A stretch of DNA of 64,000 nt from UBA5336 sp038526245. Lineage in GTDB: Bacteria > Pseudomonadota > Alphaproteobacteria > Caulobacterales > Hyphomonadaceae. The notes under the pieces were generated by a model that did not search any database, was not told where the DNA came from, and saw only the letters and a program-made list of their open reading frames with translations. Of the stretch, positions 17,149 through 26,600 are shown one piece after another. The position numbers were made by a program, and so were the translations under genes. Each line of letters opens with the position of its first letter. The stretch's first letter is position 1. Location of the stretch: NCBI GenBank assembly GCA_038526245.1, contig JBCBGZ010000003.1:1-64000 (forward strand), read 5' to 3'.

Positions 17149-18245
17149 TACCAGACCGGTTCCAGCCGGGTTGTTTCCGGCAGCGTGTTGGTCTTCGGCT
17201 TCATGAAATAAAGCCGGGCGAAGTTGACCGCCGTCATGGCGCCGAGGGCCGCGCGCTTGGGCCAGCTGAAAAGCCCGCCCTTCGCCTTGGCATCTTCCAT
17301 CCGGTCCGCCCATTTGCGCAGTCGCTGCAAGCCTTCGAAGAATTTCGGATTGTCGATGTCGAGTTCCACCGGGAAGACCTGGCGGGCGATCTCGTTGCAG
17401 GTCTTGAACACCTGATAGTCATACTCGGTGGGATCAACGCCCAGGGCAGCATGGAAGGCGGGGCGACGGTGGTCGCGAATGAACATGGTGGCGTAGACTG
17501 CCAGCAGGAAGAACCGCACCCACAGCGTGTTGGCGCCGGTCAACAGCTTCGGGTCCGCCCGCATCAGCAGGGCAAAGGCCTCGCCGTGGCGGAACTCGTC
17601 ATTACACCACTCCTCGAACCATTTGAAGATCGGGTGGAAGCGCTTTTCGGGATGCTTCTGCAAGTGACGGAAGATTGTGATGTAACGAGAATAGCCAATC
17701 TTTTCAGAAAGATAGACGCTGTAGAAAATATACTTCGGCTTGAAGAATGTATATTTTTTCGTCTTCGTCAGGAACCCGAGATCGACGCCAATGCCGAAAT
17801 CCTTCAGCACATGGTTGATGAAACCGGCATGGCGCGCTTCGTCCCGCGCCATTAGCTTGAAGAGCTGCTTCACATCGGGATTTTCCGTCTGGCGAACGAT
17901 TTCCCGGTAGAGCACGCAGCCGGAGAATTCCGCGGTCAGGGAACTGACGAGGAAGTCCACAAACTCCAGACGCAATTCCGGGTCCAATGTGTCGAGAATG
18001 TCGTCAAATTCATCGGCGCGCTTGAAGTGGCCCTTGTTGGGGTCTGCCGCCATTTCTGCGATCAGCGCATCCCATTCCTCACGCACGGGGCTGACATCGA
18101 TCTTGTCCATCTCGTCATAGTCAGTGGTGTAGAAGCGTGGGCTGAGAATGGTGTTCTCAAGCGCAACTTCATTTGTGTCGAACTGGCTGGCCGCGCGCGG
18201 CGGTGCCACATCCGGGACAAGGTCAGCATAGGTCATGTCAGTCAT
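17148..18245 (-). CDS. acsF: Aerobic Mg-protoporphyrin IX monomethyl ester oxidative cyclase
   Basis: A 365-residue diiron enzyme that forms the fifth (E) ring of bacteriochlorophyll using O2. Ferritin-like diiron ligands are visible in EFSGCVLYRE, ARDEARHAGFINH (DEARH motif) and CNDEFRHGEAFALLMR (ExxH). Length and N-terminus match AcsF. No bchE is seen in the window, so this is the only visible cyclase, which argues for pigment synthesis in the presence of oxygen. It overlaps the preceding 102-aa gene by ATGA and puhE by TAATG. An alternative start three codons in (MTYADL) is possible. Confidence 0.97.
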   Translation of the reverse strand: MTDMTYADLVPDVAPPRAASQFDTNEVALENTILSPRFYTTDYDEMDKIDVSPVREEWDALIAEMAADPNKGHFKRADEFDDILDTLDPELRLEFVDFLVSSLTAEFSGCVLYREIVRQTENPDVKQLFKLMARDEARHAGFINHVLKDFGIGVDLGFLTKTKKYTFFKPKYIFYSVYLSEKIGYSRYITIFRHLQKHPEKRFHPIFKWFEEWCNDEFRHGEAFALLMRADPKLLTGANTLWVRFFLLAVYATMFIRDHRRPAFHAALGVDPTEYDYQVFKTCNEIARQVFPVELDIDNPKFFEGLQRLRKWADRMEDAKAKGGLFSWPKRAALGAMTAVNFARLYFMKPKTNTLPETTRLEPVW

Positions 18246-18550
18246 GATTTGAGGCTCCCGGGCGAAAAGCTGACTTCGTAGAGTTCTTTGAGTTCAAACA
18301 TGGAAAGGAAGCGCACCCAGGCGCGTTCCAGGGCACCAGCGCGGGTGATCGTCGCCATTCGTTCGATGCGGATTGTCTCGCCCCAGGGCACCGCGATAGC
18401 GGCGCCATGGACGAGGATCTTGTCGCCAACCTTGCTGGGCACGTGCGAGGCCAGTTCCACATGGGCTTCCAGGGACTCATCGGTATGGGTCACCGTAATC
18501 GTGCAGGGCACGTCAAACCGGTGCGGGTGTGGATCAGGGATCTGGCTCAT
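18242..18550 (-). CDS. Conserved PGC protein of unknown function, 102 aa (between puhC and acsF)
   Basis: A 102-residue soluble protein beginning MSQIPDPHPHRFDVPCTITVTH. It is mostly beta-strand-like in the middle (VGDKILVHGAAIAVPWGET) with a helix-rich C-terminus (ERAWVRFLSMFELKELYEV). There is no signal peptide, membrane segment or catalytic motif. The gene is translationally coupled on both sides by ATGA overlaps with puhC and acsF. Similar-sized genes occur at this place in other alphaproteobacterial PGCs (established knowledge, not checked here). Its position suggests a role in core-complex assembly or cyclase function. It is not obviously PuhD, which is a shorter membrane protein. Confidence 0.85.
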   Translation of the reverse strand: MSQIPDPHPHRFDVPCTITVTHTDESLEAHVELASHVPSKVGDKILVHGAAIAVPWGETIRIERMATITRAGALERAWVRFLSMFELKELYEVSFSPGSLKS

Positions 18551-19026
18551 GCGGCGTCTCCCGCGTCAAACAACTGGTCAAAATTCGCAGCGCTGCCCTT
18601 TGAAAATGCCTCCAGGGCCACACGCTGGCCGGTGCTGGGGTCTTCCAGGAGCAGGATGCCCTCTGTGGTCCGGGTCAGTGTGAATGGTGGGGTTTGTCCA
18701 ATGCCGTACTTGTCGCGGTCAAAGGTGAGCGCGCGCATAGCGGTGCGAACGAAGCCGCCTTCTCCTGCGGGATAGAGGTGGATCTGCGCCCCGGTCTCGG
18801 CGTCATAGACGCCAACGGCGCCGTCGGACTCGTCGGCAAAGGTCAGGGACAGGGTTTCAGCCGAGGTGAACTCGGTTTGCTTCGCCACGCCAATGCCGGT
18901 CACCTTTGCAAAGGTCACGAAGGCCAGCACGCAGAAAACAAGGGCGCCCATGGCATACAGCATCGGTTCCGGCACGATCTTGCCGTGGTGATCGTGGTGC
19001 TCGCCTGTGTGTGCGTGATCTGCCAT
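18547..19026 (-). CDS. puhC: Photosynthetic complex assembly protein PuhC
   Basis: A 159-residue protein with a short cytoplasmic His-rich head (MADHAHTGEHHDHHG), one transmembrane helix (about residues 20-42) and a periplasmic beta-rich domain. That domain has the PuhC features SLTFADESDGAVGVYDAETG and GGFVRTAMRALTFDR. PuhC is needed for normal RC-LH1 assembly or organisation in Rhodobacter. The ATG at 19026 has AAGGA 8-12 bases upstream; the longer reading is puhB in another frame. It lies 13 bases after puhB and overlaps the next gene by ATGA. The six-His N-terminal cluster may bind metal, which is speculative. Confidence 0.95.
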   Translation of the reverse strand: MADHAHTGEHHDHHGKIVPEPMLYAMGALVFCVLAFVTFAKVTGIGVAKQTEFTSAETLSLTFADESDGAVGVYDAETGAQIHLYPAGEGGFVRTAMRALTFDRDKYGIGQTPPFTLTRTTEGILLLEDPSTGQRVALEAFSKGSAANFDQLFDAGDAA

Positions 19027-19039
19027 GGCTGTATGTCCT

Positions 19040-19771
19040 TCAGGCTGCGCCGCGTTGGGCAGGGATGCGCACATAGCGCGGCTTGGGCGCAGAGCCCGTG
19101 TGTTCCGGGACCGGTGCTTCGCGCGTGGGGTCCTCGACGGGTTTCAATACGGCCTCGCCAGCGGTTTCTGCCGTTTCCAGGAAGGCTTGCATGGCGGACT
19201 TCAACACGCCCGCAGGCGCGCCTGCATCCGGAAGACCCCTTAGTGTTGGTTGGGGTTTCGCGAATTTTAGGGGCCGGGCAAATGGCCATAGGTGGATGTA
19301 GCCGACTGCGCCGGGGCCATTGGCCGTGATGGCGATGTCGCCGGCCGTTTTGCCGTAGCTGCGCACATCGGCTGACGTGATCCTGGAGAAAGGCAGGTTC
19401 ACATATTTCCGGATCGCACTGCCGTAGCGCATCACGATGCGGGCGTCGGTGATCGTGAAAATTGCCGCGCGCGCCATGGCCCACGCAATGGCGTACAGGA
19501 TTACGAGAGCCGCCGCGCAGGTGGCCAGCGATGTTGCTGCTACGCTCGTCATGTCAGCCGCTGCAGCTCCGTTGCCGGACATAACCGCCAGGCGCCAGGC
19601 CGTGGCCACGACGAAGTAGCCAGCAACGAAGCGCACATGGAAAGCATGCACCGCCAGCGCCTTGGCCGAAGGGCCGCCTTGCCAAAGGATACGCTCTCCC
19701 TCGGGAAGGGCTTCGGGTAGACCGGGCACGGGCTCCTGAGGGCCGGTTTCTTCGTCGTGGAACAGGTTCAT
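19040..19771 (-). CDS. puhB: Photosynthetic complex assembly protein PuhB
   Basis: A 243-residue membrane protein with the PuhB hallmark LPEGERILWQGGPS near residue 24, two to three transmembrane helices (about 45-65 and 80-105), and a bPH2-like domain with ITDARIVMRYGSAIRKYVNLPF. PuhB dimers assist reaction-centre assembly. The C-terminal tail is Pro/Ala-rich. The start overlaps the puhA stop (ATGA). The order puhA-puhB-puhC is canonical. Confidence 0.95.
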   Translation of the reverse strand: MNLFHDEETGPQEPVPGLPEALPEGERILWQGGPSAKALAVHAFHVRFVAGYFVVATAWRLAVMSGNGAAAADMTSVAATSLATCAAALVILYAIAWAMARAAIFTITDARIVMRYGSAIRKYVNLPFSRITSADVRSYGKTAGDIAITANGPGAVGYIHLWPFARPLKFAKPQPTLRGLPDAGAPAGVLKSAMQAFLETAETAGEAVLKPVEDPTREAPVPEHTGSAPKPRYVRIPAQRGAA

Positions 19772-20559
19772 AGAAGCGGCTCCTGACGCTCTTTCGTAGC
19801 GTAGAGCGTGCCTGCGCCGTAAAATCCGGTGATCTTGTCTTCTTCCAGACGGGTTACGCTCAATTCGTTCTTGGTGGTTGGGGCCATGGCGAACTGATCG
19901 CCCTTGATGGCGTGGACTGTGACGCGGGGTTTGCGCCCGCCATGGACCACGGCGAAAGGCACAGGCAGCAAGACGCGCTTGGACGTGCCGCCCGTCAGGG
20001 GCACTTCAACTTCGAAGTAGCGAATGATGGCTTCGGAACGGTCGACCCAGAGATCAACGACCTTTCCGCCCTCTTCGCCATCCAGCCCAAGCACGGGAAG
20101 GCCGCGCGGGTCTGTGTCGCCAGGGCGCACTTCAAATCCGTGGCTGTCGCGGAAGGGGGCGATGCGGGGCGTGCCGTCGACGGTGAGGTCGGCGATGTCC
20201 TCGCGCATGGCATAGGCGCCCGGTCCAACCCCATCCAGCAACGGGTTCTCGCCCGTGGGTTCAAATGGTGCGCCGACGAAATTGGCCGTGGGCTTCAGCG
20301 CCAGTTCGCGTGTATCGGTTGGCCCGTAAGTCATCACGATATCGTCACGGCCATGGGGTTGTTTGAAGGTCTTGGGCGTGGGCGGAAAGAAGGGCGTTGT
20401 CGTTCCCGGGCGCCCGGATTTCTCCTGCTCCGCAGGGTAACCCTCTCGCATGCTTTCGCGCTGCAAATAGGCCACAAGGCCGAGGAAAAAGATGGTGAAG
20501 AGCCAGAGGCATACGTCGACAAGGTCGATGCCTGCTACGAATTCGCCGCCGAAAATCAT
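19768..20559 (-). CDS. puhA: Photosynthetic reaction centre H subunit
   Basis: A 263-residue RC-H protein that caps the PufL/PufM heterodimer and shapes proton delivery to QB. It has one N-terminal transmembrane helix (VDVCLWLFTIFFLGLVAYL, residues 14-32) followed by the typical RESMREGYPAE and the cytoplasmic PRC-barrel domain (RGLPVLGLDGEEGGKVVDLWVDRSE type). The RYFEVEV motif holds the glutamate equivalent to Glu-H173, which is important for proton uptake. Length is normal (about 255-265). It starts 26 bases after lhaA in the bchF-hemA operon. Confidence 0.97.
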   Translation of the reverse strand: MIFGGEFVAGIDLVDVCLWLFTIFFLGLVAYLQRESMREGYPAEQEKSGRPGTTTPFFPPTPKTFKQPHGRDDIVMTYGPTDTRELALKPTANFVGAPFEPTGENPLLDGVGPGAYAMREDIADLTVDGTPRIAPFRDSHGFEVRPGDTDPRGLPVLGLDGEEGGKVVDLWVDRSEAIIRYFEVEVPLTGGTSKRVLLPVPFAVVHGGRKPRVTVHAIKGDQFAMAPTTKNELSVTRLEEDKITGFYGAGTLYATKERQEPLL

Positions 20560-20585
20560 GGGAATACCTCCTGTTTAGGGGCCGG

Positions 20586-22025
20586 TCAGCCTGGGAAGCT
20601 GGCCAGTCCAAATGCCTTGCTGCGAGCGGTTTCTGGGGATGCGCCGGCGTGGCGCGCGAGGGGGCCGATCACCACCAGCGTGGTGAACAGCAGGAAAATC
20701 TCGACGTGGTAGACGACCGAATAGCCAATGGCGTCTTGCATGAAGCCTTCGCCGAGCAGGCCGGTGGAGGCCAGGTGTTCCACGCCGTCGCGAATGGCGC
20801 CGCCGAGGAAGAGGGCGCTGCCCATGGCGGTGGCTTGCACCGCGCCCCAGGTGCCGAGGGCAATGCCGGAGTCGCGGCCCTTCGCCAGCGACATTGCGGC
20901 TGTCAGCGTACAGACAGAAAACAGCCCGCCACCAAGGCCGATCAGCAAGGCGCCGGCACGGAACATGAGGCCCGATTGCAAAGGTCCGGCGAATACAACG
21001 AGGGAAAACGCAAGAATGCCCACGAGCGTGCCATGGGCGGCAAGGCGGTGGGGATTTGAGCCCTGGCCGAGCCAGCGGGCGGCGAGGCCGAAGCCGACAA
21101 GCGTTCCCGCAGCAAAGATTGCAGTAAGGAGTGTTGTTTCCGAAACGCTCATGGCGAGGATCTCCCCGCCATAGGGCTCAAGCAAGACATCCTGCATGGA
21201 AAAGCCCGCTGCACCGAGACCGATGGCCCACATCAAGCGGCGTGTGGATGGGTCTGACATCAGGCTGGCCCAGGCCTGTGAGAACGGAATGCGATCGGCA
21301 TCGGGCCCAGTGGCTATGCGGTTGCGTGGCTCCTGTTTCCACAGGGCAATCAGGTTCAGGGCCATGGCGACGACGGCCGCGCCCTGAATCACCTTGATCA
21401 GCTGGATTTGGGAAAAGTTTGATAGCAGCCAGCCAAAAACCAGCGCGCTCACGCCCATGCCCGCCAGAAGCATCACATAGAGCAGCGCCACAACCCGCGG
21501 ACGCGTGTCTTCGGGGGCAAGATCGGTTGCCAAGGCGAGACCCGCTGTCTGGACCGTGTGCAATCCGGCACCCATGGACAGGAAAGCCAGGGCAGCCGCT
21601 GCCTGGCCGATCCAGGCCGGGCCGTGGGTGTCGCCGGACAAGATGAGCAAGGCGAACGGCATGATGGCGAGCCCGCCAAACATGAAGAGTGACCCGAACC
21701 AGATGTAAGGTCCGCGCCTCCATCCCAGCAGGCTGCGATGGGTGTCGGATTTGTGGCCGATCAGGGCACGCAGGGGCGCGAAAACAAGCGGCAGGGAAAT
21801 CATCAGCGCCACCAGCCAAGTCGGCACGCCAAGCTCGATAATCATCACCCGGTTGAGCGTGCCCGTAAGCAGGGTCAGCGCCATGCCGACGCTGACTTGG
21901 AAGAGCGACAAACGCAGGAGCCGGCCCAGGGGCAATGTCTCGCTGGCGGCATCGGCGAACGGCAGGAACCGTGTGCCCATGCCCTTCCAGGCGTCTGACA
22001 TGCGGGGGCGCGGCGTCTGGCTCAT
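20586..22025 (-). CDS. lhaA: LhaA light-harvesting assembly protein (PucC/BCD family MFS)
   Basis: A 479-residue 12-helix transporter-fold protein of the PucC/LhaA family, which supports LH1 assembly, probably by delivering bacteriochlorophyll. Signatures include LSLFQVSVGMALTLLTGTLNRVMI, LGVPTWLVALM, RALIGHKSDTH, WRRGPYIWFGSL and FSMQDVLLEPYGGEIL. ATG 22025 overlaps the bchM stop (ATGA). Position between bchM and puhA is the canonical lhaA place; a second family member lies between bchG and bchP. Transport activity is inferred from fold. Confidence 0.95.
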   Translation of the reverse strand: MSQTPRPRMSDAWKGMGTRFLPFADAASETLPLGRLLRLSLFQVSVGMALTLLTGTLNRVMIIELGVPTWLVALMISLPLVFAPLRALIGHKSDTHRSLLGWRRGPYIWFGSLFMFGGLAIMPFALLILSGDTHGPAWIGQAAAALAFLSMGAGLHTVQTAGLALATDLAPEDTRPRVVALLYVMLLAGMGVSALVFGWLLSNFSQIQLIKVIQGAAVVAMALNLIALWKQEPRNRIATGPDADRIPFSQAWASLMSDPSTRRLMWAIGLGAAGFSMQDVLLEPYGGEILAMSVSETTLLTAIFAAGTLVGFGLAARWLGQGSNPHRLAAHGTLVGILAFSLVVFAGPLQSGLMFRAGALLIGLGGGLFSVCTLTAAMSLAKGRDSGIALGTWGAVQATAMGSALFLGGAIRDGVEHLASTGLLGEGFMQDAIGYSVVYHVEIFLLFTTLVVIGPLARHAGASPETARSKAFGLASFPG

Positions 22026-22726
22026 GGCGCGGTCAGCTCCATGGCTTGCGAAAAGTAGAAGCCTGATTTGACGGTTTGTGTGCGCGGCGCAGCCCACCCC
22101 TTCAGTCCGGGATGGGCCGTGATCCGACGCCGTAGACCTTTTTCCGAGACCGGCTGGATGGCGGGCGACCTGTCCGACTTTGGAAACAGTTTTCCGGCCG
22201 TGTGCATGGCCGCGAGCAGTGGCGTGCGGGGGGCAAACGTGAAGGCCACGGAACGCCGGGCGCGGGCCGCGAAGCCAGCGAGAATGTCAGCGATATCTTC
22301 GGCGCCATAGTGGATGACGCTGTCCATGGCGACGATGTGGTCGACCTCACCAAGGCCTGTATCGAAGGCGTCACCGACATGGAACTCGATCGTGCCGGAC
22401 ATGGGCAATTCCGCTGCCCGCTCCCGGGCCAACCCGACCAGCGTGCCGGAAAGATCAACCGCGATCACGTGGGCGCCGCGTCGGGCGACTTCCACCGCCA
22501 GCTGACCGGCCCCGCAGCCTGCATCGAGCAGGGTCAGGCCTGACATGTCTTCCGGCAACCAGGACAGCAGCGTCTCGCGCATGGCATCGCGGCCGGCTCG
22601 AACCGTCGCGCGGATGCCGCTAACGGGCGCATCGGAAGTGAGCTTGGCCCAGGCTTCAGCCGCCGTGCGGTCGAAATAGGTCTCCAACTCGGAGCGCTTT
22701 TTGAGATATGTCGCCGTGCTAGCCAC
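22022..22726 (-). CDS. bchM: Mg-protoporphyrin IX O-methyltransferase
   Basis: A 234-residue class I methyltransferase that methylates Mg-protoporphyrin IX using SAM. The SAM-binding motif LTLLDAGCGAGQLAVEVARRG is near residue 64, with ELETYFDRTAAEAWAKLTSD at the N-terminus as in BchM. The start is GTG 22726, overlapping the bchL stop as TAGTG; no ATG is available nearby. The 3' end overlaps lhaA by ATGA. Its product is the AcsF substrate. Confidence 0.96.
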   Translation of the reverse strand: MASTATYLKKRSELETYFDRTAAEAWAKLTSDAPVSGIRATVRAGRDAMRETLLSWLPEDMSGLTLLDAGCGAGQLAVEVARRGAHVIAVDLSGTLVGLARERAAELPMSGTIEFHVGDAFDTGLGEVDHIVAMDSVIHYGAEDIADILAGFAARARRSVAFTFAPRTPLLAAMHTAGKLFPKSDRSPAIQPVSEKGLRRRITAHPGLKGWAAPRTQTVKSGFYFSQAMELTAP

Positions 22727-23631
22727 TATTCGTACCCCAGGAAGTCGAAAATCTCGCGGTCCTTCATCGGCGTGGCATCAAGCTCGTCGACACCATCCCA
22801 GAGCTGCTGGGCGAGGTTGATGTACTCCGCCTTCACCGCGTCCAGTTCCGGTCCGCCTTCCATTTCAAACAGGGTGGACTTCTTCAGGCGCGAGCGGCGG
22901 ATAACGTCCAGATCCTGGAAGTGGGCCAGGCGCTTCATGCCAGTGGCTTCATTGAACCGGTCAATCTCGTCGGTCTTAGTGGAGCGGTTCGCAATCACCC
23001 CGCCCAGGCGCACGTCATAGTTTTTTGCTTTAGCCTTGATGGCCGCGATGATCCGGTTCATCGCGAAGATCGAGTCGAAATCATTCGCCGTGACGATCAG
23101 GCCTCGGTCGGCATGCTGTAGCGGGCTGGCAAAGCCGCCGCACACCACATCGCCAAGTACATCGAAGATCACAACGTCCGTGTCTTCCAGAAGGTGGTGC
23201 TCTTTCAGAAGCTTGACCGTCTGACCGACGACGTAGCCGCCGCAGCCCGTACCCGCGGGGGGGCCGCCTGCTTCGACGCACATCACGCCATTATAGCCTT
23301 CGAAGACGAAGTCTTCGGGGCGCAGCTCTTCGGAGTGGAAATCCACGCTCTCGAGCACATCGATCACTGTCGGCGCAAGGCGCTTGGTCAGCGTGAAAGT
23401 CGAGTCGTGCTTGGGATCGCAGCCAATCTGGAGAACGCGCTTGCCGATCTTCGAAAATGCTACTGACAGGTTCGACGAGGTCGTCGATTTACCGATGCCG
23501 CCCTTGCCATAGATGGCAAAGACCTTGGCGGTCTCGTTTTCCAGCGAGTCATCGAATTGGACCTGGACAGAGCCTTCGCCATCGAGGTGTCCGCCGCGCG
23601 CGCCGGCGCGGTCGAGGGTGAGCGCTGTCAT
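22726..23631 (-). CDS. bchL: Dark-operative protochlorophyllide reductase, iron protein BchL
   Basis: A 301-residue NifH-like ATPase that donates electrons to BchN-BchB for light-independent reduction of ring D of protochlorophyllide. The P-loop is YGKGGIGKSTTSSN near residue 41. The cluster-ligating cysteines are seen in AGGPPAGTGCGGYV and DVLGDVVCGGFASPL. DPOR is oxygen-sensitive, in contrast with the O2-requiring AcsF encoded in the same operon. It overlaps bchH (ATGA) upstream. Confidence 0.98.
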   Translation of the reverse strand: MTALTLDRAGARGGHLDGEGSVQVQFDDSLENETAKVFAIYGKGGIGKSTTSSNLSVAFSKIGKRVLQIGCDPKHDSTFTLTKRLAPTVIDVLESVDFHSEELRPEDFVFEGYNGVMCVEAGGPPAGTGCGGYVVGQTVKLLKEHHLLEDTDVVIFDVLGDVVCGGFASPLQHADRGLIVTANDFDSIFAMNRIIAAIKAKAKNYDVRLGGVIANRSTKTDEIDRFNEATGMKRLAHFQDLDVIRRSRLKKSTLFEMEGGPELDAVKAEYINLAQQLWDGVDELDATPMKDREIFDFLGYE

Positions 23632-26600
23632 GCGGCGGCTCCTTCTGAATGTGTGATGCCTTCCACGCGGTCTTCCAGATCTTCCCCGGCGCGTTGGAGG
23701 GCCGCCAAGGTTTCCGCATCGGGTTGCCAGTAGTTTCGGTCACTGGCTTCCAAAAGGCGGTTGGCAAGATTTGCTGAGGCTTTTGGATTGAGCGCGGCGA
23801 GGCGTTCGCGCAGTTCGTCATCCAGCACAAAGGTCTCGCCGATGGACTGGTAGATCCAGGGGTCCACCTGGCCGGTGGTCGCCGACCACCCCATCGTGTT
23901 GGACACTTGGGCTTCGATCTGGCGGACGCCTTCATATCCGTGGCGCAGCATGCCCTCATACCATTTCGGATTCAGGGTCCGTGTGCGGGACTCCAAGGCG
24001 ATCTGCTCCGACAGGGTGCGCACCTTGGCTTCGCCCTGAGTCGCGTCGGTAATGTAGATCGGCGCGTCTTTGCCCTTGGCGCGTTTCACGGCGCGGCCAA
24101 TGCCACCCAGCGTGTCGAAATAGTGGTCAATCGTCGTGACGCCGAGTTCCACCGACTCAAGGTTCTGGTAGGCAAGGTCCACGCCTTCGAAGATGGTATT
24201 CAGGAGACGCGGCTGGGCCACCGGCGCGCCGGCGCGACCATAAGCGAAACACTTGCGGGTCGAGTAAGCCTCTGCCAGGTCATCCTCATCTTCCCAGCAG
24301 CCTGCATCGATCATCTGGTTCACATTGGCGCCATAGGTGCCTTCAGCATTGGAAAAGACTCGCAGCGCCGCCGTTTCCAGGTCGCAGCCATGGGTCTCTG
24401 CCTGGGCAAGGGCATGTTTGCGAATGAAGTTCTGCTCTATGGGCTCGTCGGCGCAAGCGGCCTGGTAGGCTGCATCCGCCAGAAGGCGAGACTGGAGTGG
24501 CAGCAAGTCCCGGAAGATGCCCGACAGGGTCGCCACCACATCTATGCGTGGTCTGCCAAGCTCTTCCAGCGGGATTAAATCGGCCCCGGCGAGGCGGCCA
24601 TAACTGTCAAAGCGCGGTCTGGCCCCCATCAGCGCAAGGGCCTGGGCGATCTGCGTACCTTCAGATTTCAGATTGTCCGTTCCCCAAAGCACAAGGGCGA
24701 TGGTCTCCGGCAGCTCCGCGCCATCGGCTATGTGGCGTTCAAGCAGGCGATCCGCTTGCACCGCGCCGACAATGCAGGAAGGCGCCGACGGCAATCTGTA
24801 AGGATCAAAGCCATGGATGTTTCGCCCTGTTGGCAGCACATCGGGCCGCGTGATCAGGTCGCCGCCGCAAACCGGTGGAATGAACCCGCCGCGCAGCGCG
24901 CGCAGCAGGCCGGGCAACTCCGTGTCGGTCTGCAGCGCGTCATTGATGGTCGAGAGGCGGTCTGCCTCCGCCTGCAGCTCTGGCGCCAGAGGGCCAAGGC
25001 TGCCGGCCACCAACGCCTCAATCGCCGAACTTGGGAGGGTTTCAGCGGGGTCGAGAGGCGCGATGGCCGACAAGATGTCCACGCGCGCTTCCGGCGAGGG
25101 CGTATCGCCCGCCACATGCAACCCGTGGGGAATAAGCGTGGTTTCCAGCTCGGCTATGGCTTCATCAAGTGCGTCCATAGTGCCGTTCGGGAGGTCGAGT
25201 GCTTCCGCTTGTGCGACGGCTGCTTCGGCCAGGCGCTTCGCCATGCCTGCATCGCCTCCGGCAATGGCAGCGCGCCAGCGCGACAAGGTGCCTTTCAGAT
25301 CTGACAGCTCTTTGTAGAGCCCGGCCTGGGTGACCGAAGGGGTCAGATAGCTGACCGTAGTTGCGGCGGCGCGGCGTTTCGCGATTGCCGCTTCAGACGG
25401 GTTGTTGCCCGCATAGAAATAGATGTGGGGCAGGTCACCGATGAGGTAGTCCGGCCAATCCGCACCGCTGAGACCGGTTTGCTTTCCGGGCATGAATTCC
25501 AAGGCGCCATGGGTGCCAAAATGCAGGCAAGCGTCCGCCTGGAACGTGTCTTTCAGATAGCGATAGTAGGCCGCGAAGGCGTGGGTCGGGGCGAAGCCAC
25601 CCTCAAACATGAGCCGCATCGGGTCGCCCTCGATCCCAAAAGCGGGCTGTACGCCAACCATGACGTTGCCGAACCGGGCGCCAAGAATGAAAATGGACTG
25701 ACCATCCGACAGCTGACGACCCGGCGCCGGGCCCCATTGGGCCTCGATGTTTTCAAGCCGTGTCTCAGAGGCGATATGCTCGGCGGCGGGAACTTTTGCC
25801 AGAATGTTAGCGTCCGTGCCGTGCAGGCCTGAGTCGCCACCTAGTATCGCCTCCCGCAGGGCCTCAACATTTGCAGGCACTTCCACATCATATCCCTCGT
25901 CGGACATGGCACGCAGGGTGTTCAGGAGGGATTTGTAGACTGACAGGTTCGCAGCCGTGCCAACAGATCCACCATTGGGCGGGAAGTTGAATAGCGTGAT
26001 GGCGACTTTGCGATCGGCCGCGGGCACGTTGCGCAGGCGGGCCAGCTTCGCGACGCGGCGCGCCAACATGTCCGCGCGCTCTGGGCAGGCCTTCATCCGC
26101 AATGTGCCGTCAGCGGTATCGAACGTGCAGCCGCGCGCGCATCCTGTGCAGGCCGACGAGCCTTCAGCCCGGCCACCAAAAACGATTGGGCCGGTGGCGC
26201 CGTCGAGTTCCGGGATCGCCACCATCATGGTGGACTCAATCGGCGAAAGCCCTTGGGTGTTCGCGCCCCACTCTTCCAGCGATTGAAACTCCAGCGCCTG
26301 GGCGGAGAGGTATGGAATATCCAACTGGTCCAGCAGGTCGGCGGCGGCGCCAGCGTCATTGTAGGCAGGCCCGCCAACCATGGAGAAACCTGTCAGAGAT
26401 ACGATCGCGTCGACGGTGGCGCGGCCATGCTCGTCCATGAAGAAGGCGCGTACCGCCTCTCGGGAGTCCAGGCCGCTGGCGAAAGCCGGCACCACAGAAA
26501 GGCCGGCCGCCTCCATGGCATCGATCACGCCGTCATAATGGCCTGTATCGCCAGACAGAATGTAAGAGCGCATCAGCAAGAGACCGATACGCGGCCGGGT

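Noticed and set aside
18242..18550. Calling the 102-aa gene puhD
   Set aside because: PuhD is described as a shorter hydrophobic membrane protein; this one is soluble-looking with no transmembrane segment.
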